Assembly: GCA_037893225.1 (NCBI GenBank)
Contig: JAZGUH010000485.1
Location: 1-64,000 of the forward strand
From: Hippasteria phrygiana
Taxonomy: Eukaryota > Echinodermata > Asteroidea > Valvatida > Goniasteridae
Direction: 5' to 3'
DNA length: 64,000 bases
The notes beneath the pieces are model-generated. The model searched no databases. It saw nothing but the letters and a program-made list of their open reading frames with translations, and was not told where the DNA came from. Below, one piece after another: positions 1 through 13,020 of this stretch; the first letter of the stretch is position 1, and the number at the start of each line of letters is the position of its first letter. A program made the position numbers and the translations under genes.

Positions 1-1217
1 GAGCAAATAGGAAAATTCAGACTTTGCCGGATTAAAGGGTAGGTACATGTACATGTAGGGTTATACTGGAAGCAGAACTATTTAAAAAAAAAATTTTTGG
101 CCTTAGAATTGCATCGTTCTGGTTCATGCAGGGAGACGGAGCATTAGATTTGATTTCAAGTCTGGGATCGCGGTTATTTTTTTTTCTGCATCAGCCATGC
201 TAAACGTTGCTATCACACACCAACTCGCAATCTCAGACTTGACCCTCATGTGCATGTATGGATATCCATGCATTCATAACTAAAATTTACATAATAAAAC
301 GAAGGCCATAGAGATGGCCAATCAGAAGGCAACAAAAAAACGTGTGGGCAGCGTCCATTACCAATACGTTACAATATGTATGTTCTGTTATACTGTTCAG
401 TCTCAAATTTGTATTATACTTGGTACGTAATGGTATTTAAAACCTACATGTATAGCTAAATCATATTAGATCTTTTAGTAGTGGAAAAATACAAATTAAA
501 TACGTGATTGTTAGTTTTTGTTACAAGACGAAAAACGTGTTACCTACATATTGAATGAAATCGTCGAGTAATTCTCCTAGTTTGAATATTCATGTTATAG
601 AAGGCTTTTGGCGATTCGACCAATCAGCTTGTTCCGTCCACTTTTGAAACTAATTCACCATAGGGTGTGTACAACTGATGTACAAGATTCCCACGTCTGT
701 GATCGAAGGTCAATTCACAAGAGGGCGCAAGGGGGCGCTATGTATTTCCGGCACTACTGTATGGGCCATCAGGCCGACAAAAATCACGATCACAGACTTG
801 GAACCAAAGCCAAGGTAGCATAGGCAAATTCGCACAGAGGAACCTGCCTCTGCATCACAGCTACATTTTGTATAATATCTGTCGGCACTTTTTGCAAGCA
901 CACACATTTACATGTAGATCCATAATAAGTCATTGCCCTCGACGAGGGCGCTTTCTCCTACTGTGACTTTCAATGCATCAATGGGATCCCTCTATCTTGT
1001 ACAATCCACTGCATGTAATTCCCTTTTGCAAGATCCACTCATCTAACAATGGAACACGCATGTACAGGAACCACTCAAACCTAAAAATAGACATATGCCA
1101 TTAAATTCATGTACATAAATACATTTTCTGGTGAACAAGCTGACCAAGGCCGTCTACCCCTATGAACTATTTTGAGTACTCAATGTTACCATGGCAACTT
1201 GAAAAGGTATGGGAGAC

Positions 1218-1367
1218 TAAGGGCCTGTTTGTTTCACACGAATCCGGGGATCGCGATCAGTGATCCAGCCGCTGGTTTGCTTCATCCACTAGGCGGAATC
1301 TGGTGTGTAAACCGACGCACGGATCACTGATCGCGATCCGGATTTGTGTTAAACAAACAGGCCCTAA
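1218..1367. mobile_element. Short palindromic MITE
   Basis: Roughly 48-bp imperfect terminal inverted repeats (TAAGGGCCTGTTTGTTT... and its reverse complement) enclose a 150-bp element, with GATCGCGATCAGTGATC in each arm. No second copy was noticed in the window. Confidence 0.6.
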
Positions 1368-1765
1368 GCAATTGACCTATGGCCGTTTGGGGAGTTAACC
1401 ACGCCCCTTAGACAACCCTATGGGAATTTTGTGTGGTAATTTTTGTTTGTCTCAGATTTTGAGCGTTCCACGTGGAATTATAATTGATGTGATTGGACAA
1501 TAATTCACAAGCTGCGTTCACGCGATTCGACCGCGATACATGTAGGTCAATTCATGAGACACATGCATGTTTTATTTTTAGCGCCTTGGGACCAAAAACA
1601 TACATGTACGTAAATGGCTTGTGTCAATTGACGAAAGCTACAGTGACCATGGAAACTACAGAAAGTGGCAAAAACAAAAAAAAGGGGGGGGGGGAAGCAG
1701 AACAAAGAATACACATTAAAACAAAAATGAGACATACATGTAGGTTTGCATGGTGGATATGAACA

Positions 1766-1935
1766 AAAGCCCTGTCCGCACTGGACTTTTGTTTGGTAAA
1801 GCTTACCGAGACGATGGGTACTTTCCCATTTTAAGTCCAGTGCGGACAGCCTGGGATGTTTTCCTCTCAGTTACTCCCCCCCCCCCACCCTCCCCGAGTC
1901 CAGCAGTTACTTCTACTGGGCAATTTCTAGCCAAA
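1766..1935. mobile_element. Fragment of GTCCGCACTGGACTT repeat family (family C)
   Basis: It contains inverted copies of TGTCCGCACTGGACTT around GACGATGGGTACTTTCCCAT, then the CTCAGTTACT segment. The matching inner and terminal parts recur at 30.35-31.02 kb in the opposite order. Confidence 0.6.
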
Positions 1936-1941
1936 ATATCC

Positions 1942-2072
1942 TGGAGGGTTAGGGTAAACCCTGCCAGACGCATCAGATTGCATACTTTGTCACAATGACA
2001 TGTGTGCAGAGTGCAGCAAGGTCAAGCTGTCACCACAGATGCACTGTGCTGCGTCTGGCAGGGTTAGGGTTA
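1942..2072. repeat. AACCCTGCCAGACGCA inverted-repeat MITE, copy 1
   Basis: The ends AACCCTGCCAGACGCA and TGCGTCTGGCAGGGTT enclose about 110 bp. It is bordered by telomere-like TTAGGGTTA words. Other copies are at 26.42 and 27.57 kb. Confidence 0.65.
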
Positions 2073-2121
2073 AGGGACTCAAACAATTTTGGATTCTAAA
2101 TGCTCTGTGGTGCTGTCCGAG

Positions 2122-2322
2122 GCAATTCCTGGCCACTTTCCCTTGACTGTTTTGAGCAAAAGTTTTTCAGATTACATGGTATTAAGGCAAAATGTAGTTC
2201 ATTTAAAATAGTTTAGAATTTATACTCTTGCTCTTACATTTATAGCGTAGTGGTAGCATAGGGGCAGGATTCAAGCATAGTGCTAATTCCCGAAAGCGTA
2301 GTGGGTGTTAGCGCTATTTAGA
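2122..2322 (+). repeat. Dispersed repeat (ATTCCTGGCCACTTTCCC family), copy 1
   Basis: About 200 bp closely matches 29.70-29.91 kb in the same orientation, including CTTGACTGTTTTGAGCAAAA and GCGTAGTGGTAGC. The class of element is unknown. Confidence 0.65.
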
Positions 2323-2648
2323 ACACGGGCTAAAACATTTGCACATGTGTGTCCTCCTCATCAGCGCACCACTTGCAAAGAACTGTATAATATGGCTGGA
2401 AACCGATACAGATTTAGTTAACATTAGCATGATTTATCTGAAAATTTAATCGACACGCCTCCGCCGAATGGCACTCAACTGTTACAATTCTACAAATTAG
2501 GTTGCCGTTACTTGGTCAAAAATTAAGTGACATCTTATGTTTCTTTTCGTCCTGAAAATTGAATTGATCACGAGTTGGTTGCACCTCCGGCGGCGTAAAA
2601 CACATTTTTCGCACCCGCCATGCTCTAACGTCATTACGCCCCCCACAG

Positions 2649-2825
2649 GCCCCCCCAGTGGAGATGTGACACTAAAGACGTGGGGCCCCTCTGGGTACCG
2701 GTGACATGCCCATATCAGGCCAGCTGTCAGAACTACCCTCCTGTTGGTACTCCGCTCCCTGGTATGCATGGTATGCTGAACACGGGCTCCCGCATGCCTG
2801 ACATACCACAGCCCAGAAAAGGCAG
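2649..2825 (+). other. Exon-like open segment (uncertain)
   Basis: A GC-rich island follows a ccccccacag acceptor and stays open in one frame for about 58 codons (PPQWRCDTKDVG...PDIPQPRKG). It ends at a weak donor (AG|GTTTTT). The composition looks protein-like (Pro/Gly/Met-rich), but I recognise no domain, the opposite strand is also open here, and no neighbouring exon could be joined to it. Confidence 0.15.
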
Positions 2826-3503
2826 GTTTTTTTTCTCTCTTTTTTCTTTTTCCGAGGGGATTATTTGAATCGCTTTTAAAAGGACAGCCAGATGTTATCC
2901 GGTGCGCGATCCTTTGATCCGATAGTCGCATATCACCGAAGTTTAAACCTGATAAGTGACGTCACATGAAGTTCATTACCTCTGAGATTTTTTGGGATGT
3001 TGACTTTTCCTCCGTCTACAGTTTTGCAGTAATCGCAAATGTACACACACTCCTATGGGTTACCATTATAGCTTGACATTCTCCTGTAAAAAGGGTTTGT
3101 AAACTCGCACTAGTAAACTTTTTTTCTCTAGACTGGTACTCAAACTTCTGCTCATCAAAAGATCATTTGATCATTGGATCAAAGAAAATGTACATTTCTT
3201 TCAACTGTATGTCAGTGCCCCAGAGTGTAAGAAGAGCCAGTTTTGGTCATCTTGGTGCTGGTCTGAAATTACACCACTCCGTTCACATGATCCTAAGTCA
3301 CTCGTGATTCAGCCCCTTTCCATTTGATCCTCGAGACACAAATCTCTAGCAACGAGCCATGGATCCTTAAAAAAATTTATTTACTGATTACTATGACTTA
3401 AGTGCCACTCAACTTTCAAAAACACTCCCTCCTTTGTTTTTTTTTAGTGTCTGATTAAAAACAAAGCACATAATAATTATACTTAGATCAGTCTTTCTAC
3501 AAA

Positions 3504-3563
3504 TACAAAAACAAAAACAAAAACAAAAACAAAAACAAAAACAAAAACAAAAACAAAAACAAA
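3504..3563. repeat. (AAAAAC)n microsatellite
   Basis: About ten tandem copies of a 6-bp ACAAAA unit. Confidence 0.9.
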
Positions 3564-6419
3564 CCCGAAAAATGTTAAACATACATGTTCATGTGTACAT
3601 GTAGTTGTAGTTGTACATTCTGGCATTAAAAGTTTGATTTATTTCATTTTCAAACTTCTCAAATTAATCTCAATAATAATGAATAACCAAATTATGAAAA
3701 AAAATAAAAAATAAAAAAATAAAAAATTGCATTTAAACCACGTTCTGATTAAATAAAAATTAAGCGGGGGAAGGCCAACTACAATAAAAAATAAACCACA
3801 CTGAATGGTGAAAATGGTGGACAGACAATTTGTCACTTCTTTGAAAAACGCCAAAAATATTTCTCTAGAACGCTTTAATAAGTCTTGCCCTGAAAATGGT
3901 AAGGATGTGTACAGTACCACCCAGTCAGTCACTTCAATGGCAGATCGGCAAAATACACGTAGAGCCGTTTCATCAAACTTCCACATGACAGAGTCGTGAA
4001 TTTTTTTAAGTTTTTCACCCTCTCATCAAGATCACGGCAATAAGATACCGTACATGTACATCACTGGGTGGGTCGCCACATTTCCAAGGAATACAAAGAA
4101 TGCCGACTGGACGTCTTTCTATCCTCAACCCCCTCCGCAAAAGATGGAACAAACCAGAACGGCCGAATGAATGAAGATGACAAATCACGAAAAGCATTCA
4201 GGATGAATACCCATCCCATGAATCTGTCCCTCACTCATATCCAAATTCCACAATTTCTTTTTTTTTTGAATGATTAACTGTTCAGAGAAAACTGGACGGA
4301 TGTTCAATAACTCATCTTACATGTACAATGTAACATCCAATTTTTTTGGGTTTAAATTGAAAATTAAGCACAGACAAAGAACATTCGCTAATTCCATTTC
4401 AAAACTCCACGATAATTTTGGCCAGTGCCATTTGTTGAGACGGGGAAGTAACATCCGAAGACGAGTCCTGATAATGACGTAAATGGGATGCGGAATATGG
4501 CAGATTATCTCCCCAGAGACTAGCCAAGAATTTAGCCGGCTTTTTATAGGGACATTGCCAACGAGATTAAATTCTTGGAGTATTTGAATTTTCTCGTGAT
4601 GAAGATGCACTCCCAAGCCAACCTGATTCTATTTGGCTTTGCATTTGACACAGCCAGAAGCAGTTTCTACAATTATTTTTTTTAATCAGAATTTCAGAAA
4701 CGTTTATAAATTTACATCCAAAGCCTGCAAATCAAATTATGAAAGAACCTTCTTTCCTTACCGAACCAGGATTAGATTAAACACTGGCAAAAAGTTTTGA
4801 TTGTATTTTAAACACCGAAATCCATAACTTCACTGTCGGGATGAAATAAAAATCATGTTTTGTTTCTAATTAACATGCAGACAAACCTCGTTACAAAATT
4901 CTGCAAAACGTCTGTCCAAAGTTCTCTATGAAAGATTTAATTTCAATTCACAAAAGATTTGTTTATACATGTATTTATCAATACCTGTTTTTACTAGGGA
5001 TGGGAATTTACGTTTAATTTGATAAACAGTTTAGCAAAACTTTCCCGTAGCATTTAAACGTTTAGTCAACAATTGCAAAAAGGCTGCCGCCAGTCCCAGT
5101 ATTTGTGTAGGACGTACATGTACATGTACGTGTAGAGAGGTGCCGTCCACGTCGAGCATTGATCTTGTCCCAGCGGCATATTGAAAATATCAAACACAAA
5201 CAGTTGCATACACTGTGTAGTACTAAATTTGAGTTCTGTTTATACGTTTGGGAAAATTTCTAAACGGATTTGAATTTTTTTTCGTTTAAACGTGTAAACG
5301 TCCCATCCTTAGCTTTTACGTATAATTTGGCAAAAGAAATCTGTTAAAATGATTCTAATTCAGAAAAATCTCCAACCTCTTAAAAGCAACATACCAGTCA
5401 TTAATAATGATAAACTTAAATTTAGCACCTCGTCCCATTAAAAAAAATACATTGCTCCAACCCCAGAAATGATCATAAATTTATTGGCGGCTGTCGACAT
5501 TCAGAAATAAATGGTCTTAGACCCGAGAAACAGTAATTATTTTTTGAGTGGCTGTTTCTAGGCAGAAGAGCATGTGTACAGTGGACAGCTATTGGCCGTC
5601 CGATGACCTCCACGTGACATCAGCTTAAATAATGACAGAAACACACTCATTAAAAGGGATGGGGGGGGGGGGGGTCTGTGTACAGCTCTTGGCATTGTGT
5701 AGCAGATGTACATGTACATGTGTATTGTTGGTCAGATTCTCAGAGAGATAAAGGGCAAATTTGTATCCTTATCTGAATAATTTCTGGTCAGATGTGGCAG
5801 TTAGCCAGAGGCTGTACTGCTGCCTTTTGTGTAGGAAACTGAACATTTCAATATGATGTTTTCAGAAATCATAGTATTTTTGGTTGTAAGCTACACGTTG
5901 AATATCCAGCATTTATTTTTATCTTCTCAATAACATTCATGTCCCTGCTCTCTACAAAATTGAAGTGAATAGAAAAAGAAAGAAATGCTCACTTTGACTG
6001 AAGTGAATACAATAAAAATAAAATAAAACAAATTAAAAGGTTCATCTTCAATTGAGGCTTTCAGTCCCGTTATGTGAATGCGGACATCAATGACTACAGA
6101 TTCTAACATGATTTCTATTTTTCAAATTTCGCAAAAATATTCAGTGGAGTCACATTATTCCTTTCTACACAAAAAAAACAATGTCTTAATCTTAATTATT
6201 TAGACAGAAATTCCCAATATATTTCATGTAATTCTTTTCATCTTCGCATTTCATTTGTTCTTACACTAAACCTCTGTTATTCCCATCATTATTTGTTGCC
6301 CTGTTTTACCATGGAACCTATTGGTGGCCCATAATTTGAGCATTCCCAATCAGGCATTTAAAAAAATTGTCAAATGGTGCAACAGGCTAGTGAAACTTTA
6401 CAAGGGCTAGTTAAATCTA

Positions 6420-6869
6420 CAGTTTACTAAGGATGTCCCGAATATTCGATATTCGATCGTCAAGCCAATATTCAAATACCATTTTGCCAGTTTGAATATT
6501 CGAAAAGATATATGCACGTACAGATACGACTCTGATGCTATTTTGAATAGAAAAGTTACCACGCTGAGCAGTGTCAAATGCCACATTTTTGTCAATCATA
6601 ACTTTTTGTGGAGGGAGGTTTATTTTTTCCATCCGTAAAACCCTTGATACAACAGAAACATGAAAAAAAAATGCCGTTTGAAAGTTCCATAATATCAATC
6701 GCCATACATAAAACACCGACGTGCTTTTAACGTGCAATGTTTTTTTAACCGGTGCGGCATGCACTGAAAAACTTGATCGGCGAGTATCGAATATTTGAAT
6801 ATTTAGTCAAATCCAGTTTTGAATAATCGAATACTAAATTACTCGAAAATGAACAGCCCTACAGTTTAC
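6420..6869. mobile_element. hAT-like MITE, family H1, copy 1 with perfect 8-bp TSD
   Basis: The element spans 6428-6861 (434 bp), with TAAGGATGT and ACAGCCCTA ends. It is flanked by the exact 8-bp duplication CAGTTTAC at 6420-6427 and 6862-6869. The subterminal regions are rich in TTCGAATATTCG words. An 8-bp TSD with short TIRs is typical of the hAT superfamily. It has no coding capacity. Confidence 0.8.
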
Positions 6870-7168
6870 TAGCCCAGGGGGATAATCAGGAAAAAAATTA
6901 ACACAAGGCCTGATGTATGCAAGATCTATAGAGTAGAGGTCAACTGTGTGTTCAGTATTTTACTGAAAAGGGAAGACTATTTATTATACAATGTGTACCC
7001 GCACATTCTACTCAATGTTAGCATTCCAGTTTTTGTTCCTAATGATGGCAGGGAAGGATGGTTACTGAACCCTTGGTTGTTGACCTTTACGAAAGAATCT
7101 TGTCCGTGTACAGCAGTGAATCCTGTATTTAAATCCCATGACGATGAGCACAAGTGGAACATGGAATA

Positions 7169-7345
7169 ATGAAGCGTAGGCCTGTCCCGAATATACCGAA
7201 TATTCAAATACTATTTTGCCAGTTCAAATATTCGAAAAGATATGCACGTACAGATACGATTCTGATGCTATTTTAATGCTAAATTATTCGAATACTAAAA
7301 TATTTGAATACTAAATTATTCAAAAATGAACAGCCCAATGAAGTG
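7169..7345. mobile_element. hAT-like MITE, family H1, copy 2 (internally deleted)
   Basis: The element at 7177-7337 (161 bp) keeps both ends (TAGGCCTGTCCCG and ATGAACAGCCC) but lacks the middle. Flanks ATGAAGCG and ATGAAGTG form an 8-bp TSD with one mismatch. Confidence 0.75.
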
Positions 7346-8994
7346 GGATAATTATGTACACTGTACAAAATGACGTACCAGATTGCAGTCACAAGGGAAC
7401 CTTTTCTAAGTTTTCTTGGACTTCATCCGGAAAGTTCCCGCATTAATGCCATTTCTGAAATGATATTTTCTTTTTTTTGTCAGAGCCTTAACCGTTTGAT
7501 TTTTTACAGTATTGACAACATGGTCCTGCATTTTATTCACCACTTCATACAAGTAGCCACGGCATCATTCAAACATGCAGTATACAATTTAGCTTCCATA
7601 TGCGTAAAAGAAATTAAAAGGGCTTTCTTTTTTTACATTACAGATTAACTGCTGTGTAAAAAATCTGTGCTGCAATTTACTAAAATTATCAAATTTCTAT
7701 AGTGTACAGAAGGATGGGTTAAGTCTACATACGTGCACGTAACATGTACATTAGCGGCCATACATTTGAACAAACACTGCTGAAACAATAGGAGTAGACT
7801 GGGTACAAGACTTGGGTTACCAAATGAGAGAGCTGGCTTAAGTTATTAAAAAAAAAACAGCTTGTAACACCCAACAGTGTATCTAATTACACAGTAACTG
7901 GAGATAGACTTTGCACTTTTAAACTGTCATTATGATTCAAGGTCTTTCATAGCACAAACTGTATGCATTGCCAGATCCGTTTCAGATGTCATTCGCAACA
8001 CCAACTTACATACATGTATATTCAGTACACGTACACGCATGGTTTTGAACTTGGCCCTACATTGGGATACTCTTTATATTGCACAGTTCAAACCAGGTAC
8101 ACACTATAATACTATCAGGGGTGTGAGATTGGCCAAAAAAAACATTCCACGAAATCCAAAGAAAAAAAAAATGATAAATTCACGAATAATCCATGAGGAC
8201 CACAGATCAACATATAGTTTGTATTTGCCTACAGGCACCTCCTTAAAATATCAATTTTTTCTTAGTACTTTTACAAGTACATTTTATAAAACACCTTTAG
8301 GACAACACCTCAGGAATTCCCGATTGCAAAAGAGATTCTTTAACAATTCTGAAATCCCGACAAAAAATCCTGACAAATCTCACCCTGCACTATATACAAT
8401 ACATGTACAATGTATCAGACCAGACTTTTTTCTTCCTAGAAAGGTTTTCTTTTCAAATGATTTTCACCGACATAAGTCATTTCCAAACGGACATCATGGA
8501 ACACACTGATACCAGTACACGTGGAAAGTGAAAACTGAATCTACACGAATTGGTAATTATCAAAACAAAACAAGACCAAACTAAACTAAACAAAATGATG
8601 TATTTTTGGAAAGTTCTTTGAAAACTAACCGCCTGCGGTTTCTACAATTTACTGACAGGTGGTTCAACAGGAAATGGAAATTGTGAAAACTGTACTGTGC
8701 TTTGGGAATTATGAATATGGTACATGTGTATACATGTACATGTAGTTTCCTGATACGTGTACATGTCCAATTCCTAAATGACAAAAGCTGATATGGCAAA
8801 TGTATTACAGGGTATTTGCACATTTTATAAAGTCAAATTTAAGACTTTTTAATGCTACCCTAACCCTAACTCCCTAAGCATTTTTACTAGAAACCTTCCT
8901 CAACCTGTCAAATTCCAACACATATGGTAAACTGTACACACAAATTGTTGGGGGTCCAGTACCCATCCTAACAGATTCCAACAAAACATGCTGT

Positions 8995-9554
8995 TAGGGC
9001 TGTCCCGAATATACCGAATATTCGATTGTCAAGCGAATATTCGAATACCATTTTTCCAGTTCGAATATTCGAAAAGATATATGCACATACAGATACGACT
9101 CGGATGCTATTTTAATAGAAAAGTTACGGCGCTTAGCAGTGTCAAATGCCGCAATTTTTTGTGGACGGAGGTTTATTGTTCCTGTCGGTAAAACCCTTGA
9201 TACAACAGGGGCATGCAAAAAAAATGCTGTTTGAACGGTCCATAATATCAATCGCCATACGTAAAACACCGGCGTGCTTTTACGTGCAATGTTTATTTTA
9301 CCGGTGTGGCATGCACTGAAAAACCTGATCGGCAATTATAGAATATTCAAATACTCGGTCAAACCCAGTTTCGAAATTCGAATAGTAAATTATTCGAATA
9401 GTAAATTATTCGAATAGTAAATTATTCGAATAGTAAATTATTCAAATAGTAAATTATTCAAATAGTAAATTATTCAAATAGTAAATTATTCAAATAGTAA
9501 ATTATTCAAATAGTAAATTATTCGAATAGTAAATTATTCGAATAGTAAATTATT
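8995..9554. mobile_element. hAT-like MITE, family H1, copy 3, right end replaced by a minisatellite
   Basis: It begins TAGGGCTGTCCCGAATATACC and follows the H1 body, including the conserved CACCGGCGTGCTTTT region. The expected ACAGCCCTA end is missing; the copy runs into a 16-bp tandem array made from H1 subterminal sequence. Confidence 0.75.
9381..9554. repeat. 16-bp minisatellite AATAGTAAATTATTCG
   Basis: Ten full units and a partial unit. The first and last units read TTCG and the middle ones TTCA, showing variant spreading within the array. Confidence 0.95.
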
Positions 9555-9767
9555 GTTGGGTTTTGACGGGTTGAGTACTGTTCGAAACAAAATGTAATGA
9601 CCAAAAATTTGTGGGGGGTGGTGGGGGAAATTGGGGAAAGAAATGCTTTATTAAATCTGATGGAAGTTACATTTACTTGAGTCTGGTGAATTAATTGCAT
9701 TTCTAGCCCACTGGGGTTTAGGAATATTTTTTGCACTACTAGCATGATAGTTTCAGGGGATATTTCT

Positions 9768-9918
9768 TTAACCCTAACGTCACCGAATACTACAAAATAC
9801 TATTTGAGTAAACTGTAGTATGCAGTACTTTTACTACACTGGCCTATGAGAATTGAGTAGTATTTTGTAGTACAGTGTACTGTACTCCAAGTGAATGCCT
9901 AGGACATTAGCGTTAAAT
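9768..9918. mobile_element. TTAA-ended small element rich in AGTACT words
   Basis: TTAACCCTAACGTC at the left mirrors GACATTAGCGTTAA at the right. The interior holds repeated AGTAGTATTTTGTAGTAC words. A related, longer version occurs at 49.17-49.61 kb with the same AAATGAATGCCTAGGA-type end. TTAA ends suggest a piggyBac-like MITE. Confidence 0.5.
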
Positions 9919-10004
9919 TCAATCCATGTGCAAAGATCTAAACCAGTATTCAGGTAAATGAGATAGTGGCAGCCCAAACCTCACGTCAAGTATGCTGTCC
10001 ACTA

Positions 10005-10573
10005 GGGGTGTGCATCGGAACCGGGTACCCGACCGTTCGTGTCAGGAACCGGTTCCAGATTATGGAATCGAGTATCCGTACAACTTTAGTAACTTCCCAG
10101 ATAATGAAAAAGAAAACGTTTCGAATACTATTTGTGGGGAATTTTTTTAATTAAAACCCGACTACCTGGGAAACCAGCACTGATTTCACATTTATGACGC
10201 TCCCGAAAGTTCACAAAGGGAATTTACCGGTCACTGTTTTAGTAAGAGCCTCGAGAAATAATAGCATGCCTCATTCCACAATAAATACAAATGTATAAAT
10301 CTTCCGGACAACCGTCTTTTGTGATATGCCAACTTATGCACGCACGGCATATGTAAAGGCGGAGAAGTGATCATGTTGACTGGACAGGCATGATATTTTT
10401 TTAGACTTATGTTTGAAATCAGACTTTTTTCATCTCAGAGAAAGACGTATTACAACTTCCAGGATTGGAAGTTTTGGTTTGGGTTTCTTTAACGGGTACC
10501 CAGGTACCCGTATTTTTTTCAATCGGGTACCCGGTTCTTCTACTACCTGTAAATGCACACCCCTACTGTCCAC
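10005..10573. mobile_element. hAT-like MITE, family H2, copy 1 with perfect 8-bp TSD
   Basis: The element at 10013-10565 (553 bp) has TAGGGGTGTGCAT and ATGCACACCCCTA ends and exact flanking CTGTCCAC (10005-10012, 10566-10573). It carries paired GGGTACCCG-type palindromes near both ends. It is non-coding; the 8-bp TSD supports hAT affinity. Confidence 0.82.
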
Positions 10574-10681
10574 ACTTGTTAAGTAAAGTCCTGTTTTGCA
10601 GCAATGGCAGTAAATGTACGGAGTGAAATGGACCTACATGTATCATAACCAAACCCGTCCCAATCCTCCCTCACCCCCTAG

Positions 10682-10721
10682 TGCCTTTCTCGGCCCTAAG
10701 CCTGGCCTGGACACAGCTCCG
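10682..10721 (+). other. Micro-exon-like segment (uncertain)
   Basis: Forty bases lie between a strong pyrimidine-rich acceptor (cctccctcaccccctag) and a good donor (CCG|gtgaga). One frame reads AFLGPKPGLDTAP. No partner exon was found, so this may be chance. Confidence 0.15.
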
Positions 10722-12364
10722 GTGAGAATGCTTTTATTAAAAAACAACACGACAAGACTTCTGAGGCTTGTTGTGATCTTTAGCCTGAGGTCGTCACACC
10801 TACGTCACTAGAATCACATCAGCATCCAACGTACACACCAGAGCATCCGTTTACAGGTACGTTCACTAATCCCCAGAACAACACACCCCGAAGGCCACGC
10901 CAACGCCATTACATCAGCCCTCCTTTGGACTATTAAAACCAGGTCTGTGTTTCACCCATGTTTACAACCCCTTCAATTCCGGATTCTGCCCTGAAAACAT
11001 TTTGGCCAGACAGACAGCACATTAAATCCATCGTGTACGTGAACAGCACATCAACCTCAGCAAAATTCGGACCTGGTCGCCAGGGTTTTTAGTTTTTAAC
11101 CAGGATTTGGTAACGGCTTAACCCTAACCATCCCTAACCTGCCAAAATCAAACACCCCATTTGTGTTGAATTTTGTGTGATTGGGTACTGTAGAGCCTTG
11201 GCACCATCACTTTGCATGGGACTTGATGCCCTGATTTTGTCCAAGTACAAAGAATGTGCCATTGGTTTACTACACAGTGTTGGAGTTTGTGTGGTTAGGG
11301 AAGGATTCTAGTAAAAAGCCTTGGGCTGTTAGGGTTTTAAGGGCATCCAAATTTCCTGCAACACTAAAATTAGACCCGAATTAGAATGAGGCAATGTACA
11401 TAATGCCTACATGTACGTCATCAAGGTTTTAGAAACATTTCTCCCACCCCCGCTACATGTACCTCCTTCACCCCTTCACCCCCCCCCCCCCCCCCCCACC
11501 CTCCTCCGACATCACCACTGCTACCTACTGCATCCTTTTACAGGTAAACCTCACACAGCTGGCATACCTCGCCACAAATAAAGATATTCCAACAATTCTA
11601 ATCAACTGCGGCACTGCATTGTGGCCGACTTTACCCCATGATCTCGATTCAAGATATATGTAGAAACCCATCCGTGCCACACGGGAATGAGGGATGAAGC
11701 AAATACGGCTATGATGTCCTCTGGTCTTCATCAACATGTGCTAACCCACCCAGACAGCAGGTCTTCAGGCCAAATGTCACCGAGTCCAGCGCCTGGATTA
11801 GCCACTGTTGCTTTCCAGACACAAAGTGGATTTATTTACCCTGGTTATTTCCGAGCGATTGATCAAAACGTAGTTATTTATTTGGGCTGTCCAGCTTTAA
11901 AGGCTCTGGGTAATTTAAGCGGCACTGCTCCCCTTTTGTTGCAGGGACAGATTAGACCCGCCCGTAATAGCCCGTAATTTTAAAAGTAGGCTAACTTCCT
12001 TATTCCCGATTTCTCCCGGGAATGAAGGGATGAGAGCCCACAGCCGGCTTCTTTCTGTTGCACTTTTTCCTCAACACAGATCTCAGTAGATCCTACAAAT
12101 TTAGAAACCCAGGATTTCCTTGATCGAGACACCTTGTCCAGCGATTCTCAGATTATCTTATTGTAAATGTTGATTTATAACAGCTAGATCGAGTATAAAT
12201 ACATGTATGGTAAGCTTGAAACACCGACAGGTAATTTAACTTTGACAAAGCTTTCAGCAAGCATTGGATAAACCAAGGACCAAACTGGCATTGTTATGGG
12301 GTTGTTCTAAAACCCCTCGACCCCCGGCCCTACGCTCATAAACGAAGCACACGCATACACACGA
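10722..12364. other. Non-repeat stretch without a recognisable gene
   Basis: Holds a poly-C tract near 11479-11496. After tgcatccttttacag at about 11544 a 39-codon open frame follows (VNLTQLAYLATNKDI...), with no recognised family. The segment 11560-12010 is complex, single-copy-looking sequence that could be a regulatory element. Confidence 0.3.
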
Positions 12365-12868
12365 TTAAACGTAGTGTACATGATTGGTCATTCTTGCAAT
12401 TTTCAGAAATGGGCGGATTTGGGGGTTAGTATTTTATAGGAAATATCGTTCCACTGACCTGTTCAAAGTTTTGCGTTGTTGGATGGCCAAAAAGCCACGA
12501 GAAAAAAACGGCGCTCGTTTTCAACCGTCGATGGGATGATAGCCTTTGGTCAAGGCGCGTGTGGCTACCTGGACGCGTGACGCGCCCGAATGCCAGCATG
12601 TATGGGGCGCGCCACTCGTCTGGGTAGCCACGCGCGCCTTGACTAAACGGTACAGGGCAGTTTTCCAACGATTTCCAGCTGGAAATCGTTGGAAAACGAT
12701 ATAAATTTCCACTCTTCTTGACAACAACAGCACACCTGGTGCCATCATTTCATAGGATGATTGAGACAACTACATGTATTAACTTACAGTCTAGTAAGGT
12801 ACATGTATTTTGTAATAATTTAGTAAAAAAAAAAATTGGAGGATTACCAATCGTGTGCACTACCTTAA
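12365..12868. mobile_element. TTAA-flanked piggyBac-like MITE, family P1, copy 1
   Basis: TTAA at both limits, then GTAGTGTACATGATTGGT and ACCAATCGTGTGCACTAC inverted ends. The interior matches the copies at 43.45 and 57.68 kb (TTTTCAGAAAT..., AACGATATAAATTTC...). A GC-rich inverted repeat is inserted within this copy. Confidence 0.72.
12539..12651. mobile_element. GC-rich palindromic insertion within P1 copy 1
   Basis: TGGTCAAGGCGCGTGTGGCT at the left is mirrored by AGCCACGCGCGCCTTGACTA at the right. It is absent from the P1 copy at 43.45 kb, so it is a later insertion. Confidence 0.5.
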
Positions 12869-12965
12869 CCATTAAAATGTACAAACTGTTTTGCAATACA
12901 TGTCGCATGGCCGGCCCGAGCCCGATTCAGATTTGGGATACGATCCGACTCAGAACATACCTCCA

Positions 12966-13019
<54 letters not shown>
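12966..13019. repeat. 54-nt uninterrupted poly-G tract
   Basis: One unbroken run of G followed by further G-rich sequence; the longest homopolymer in the window. It could form G-quadruplexes or be a length-unstable site. Confidence 0.95.

Positions 13020-13020
<1 letters not shown>

Noticed and set aside
2497..2931. 144-codon minus-strand open frame
   Set aside because: No recognised domain or splice structure, and the overlapping plus-strand frame has a better acceptor; composition alone explains the openness.
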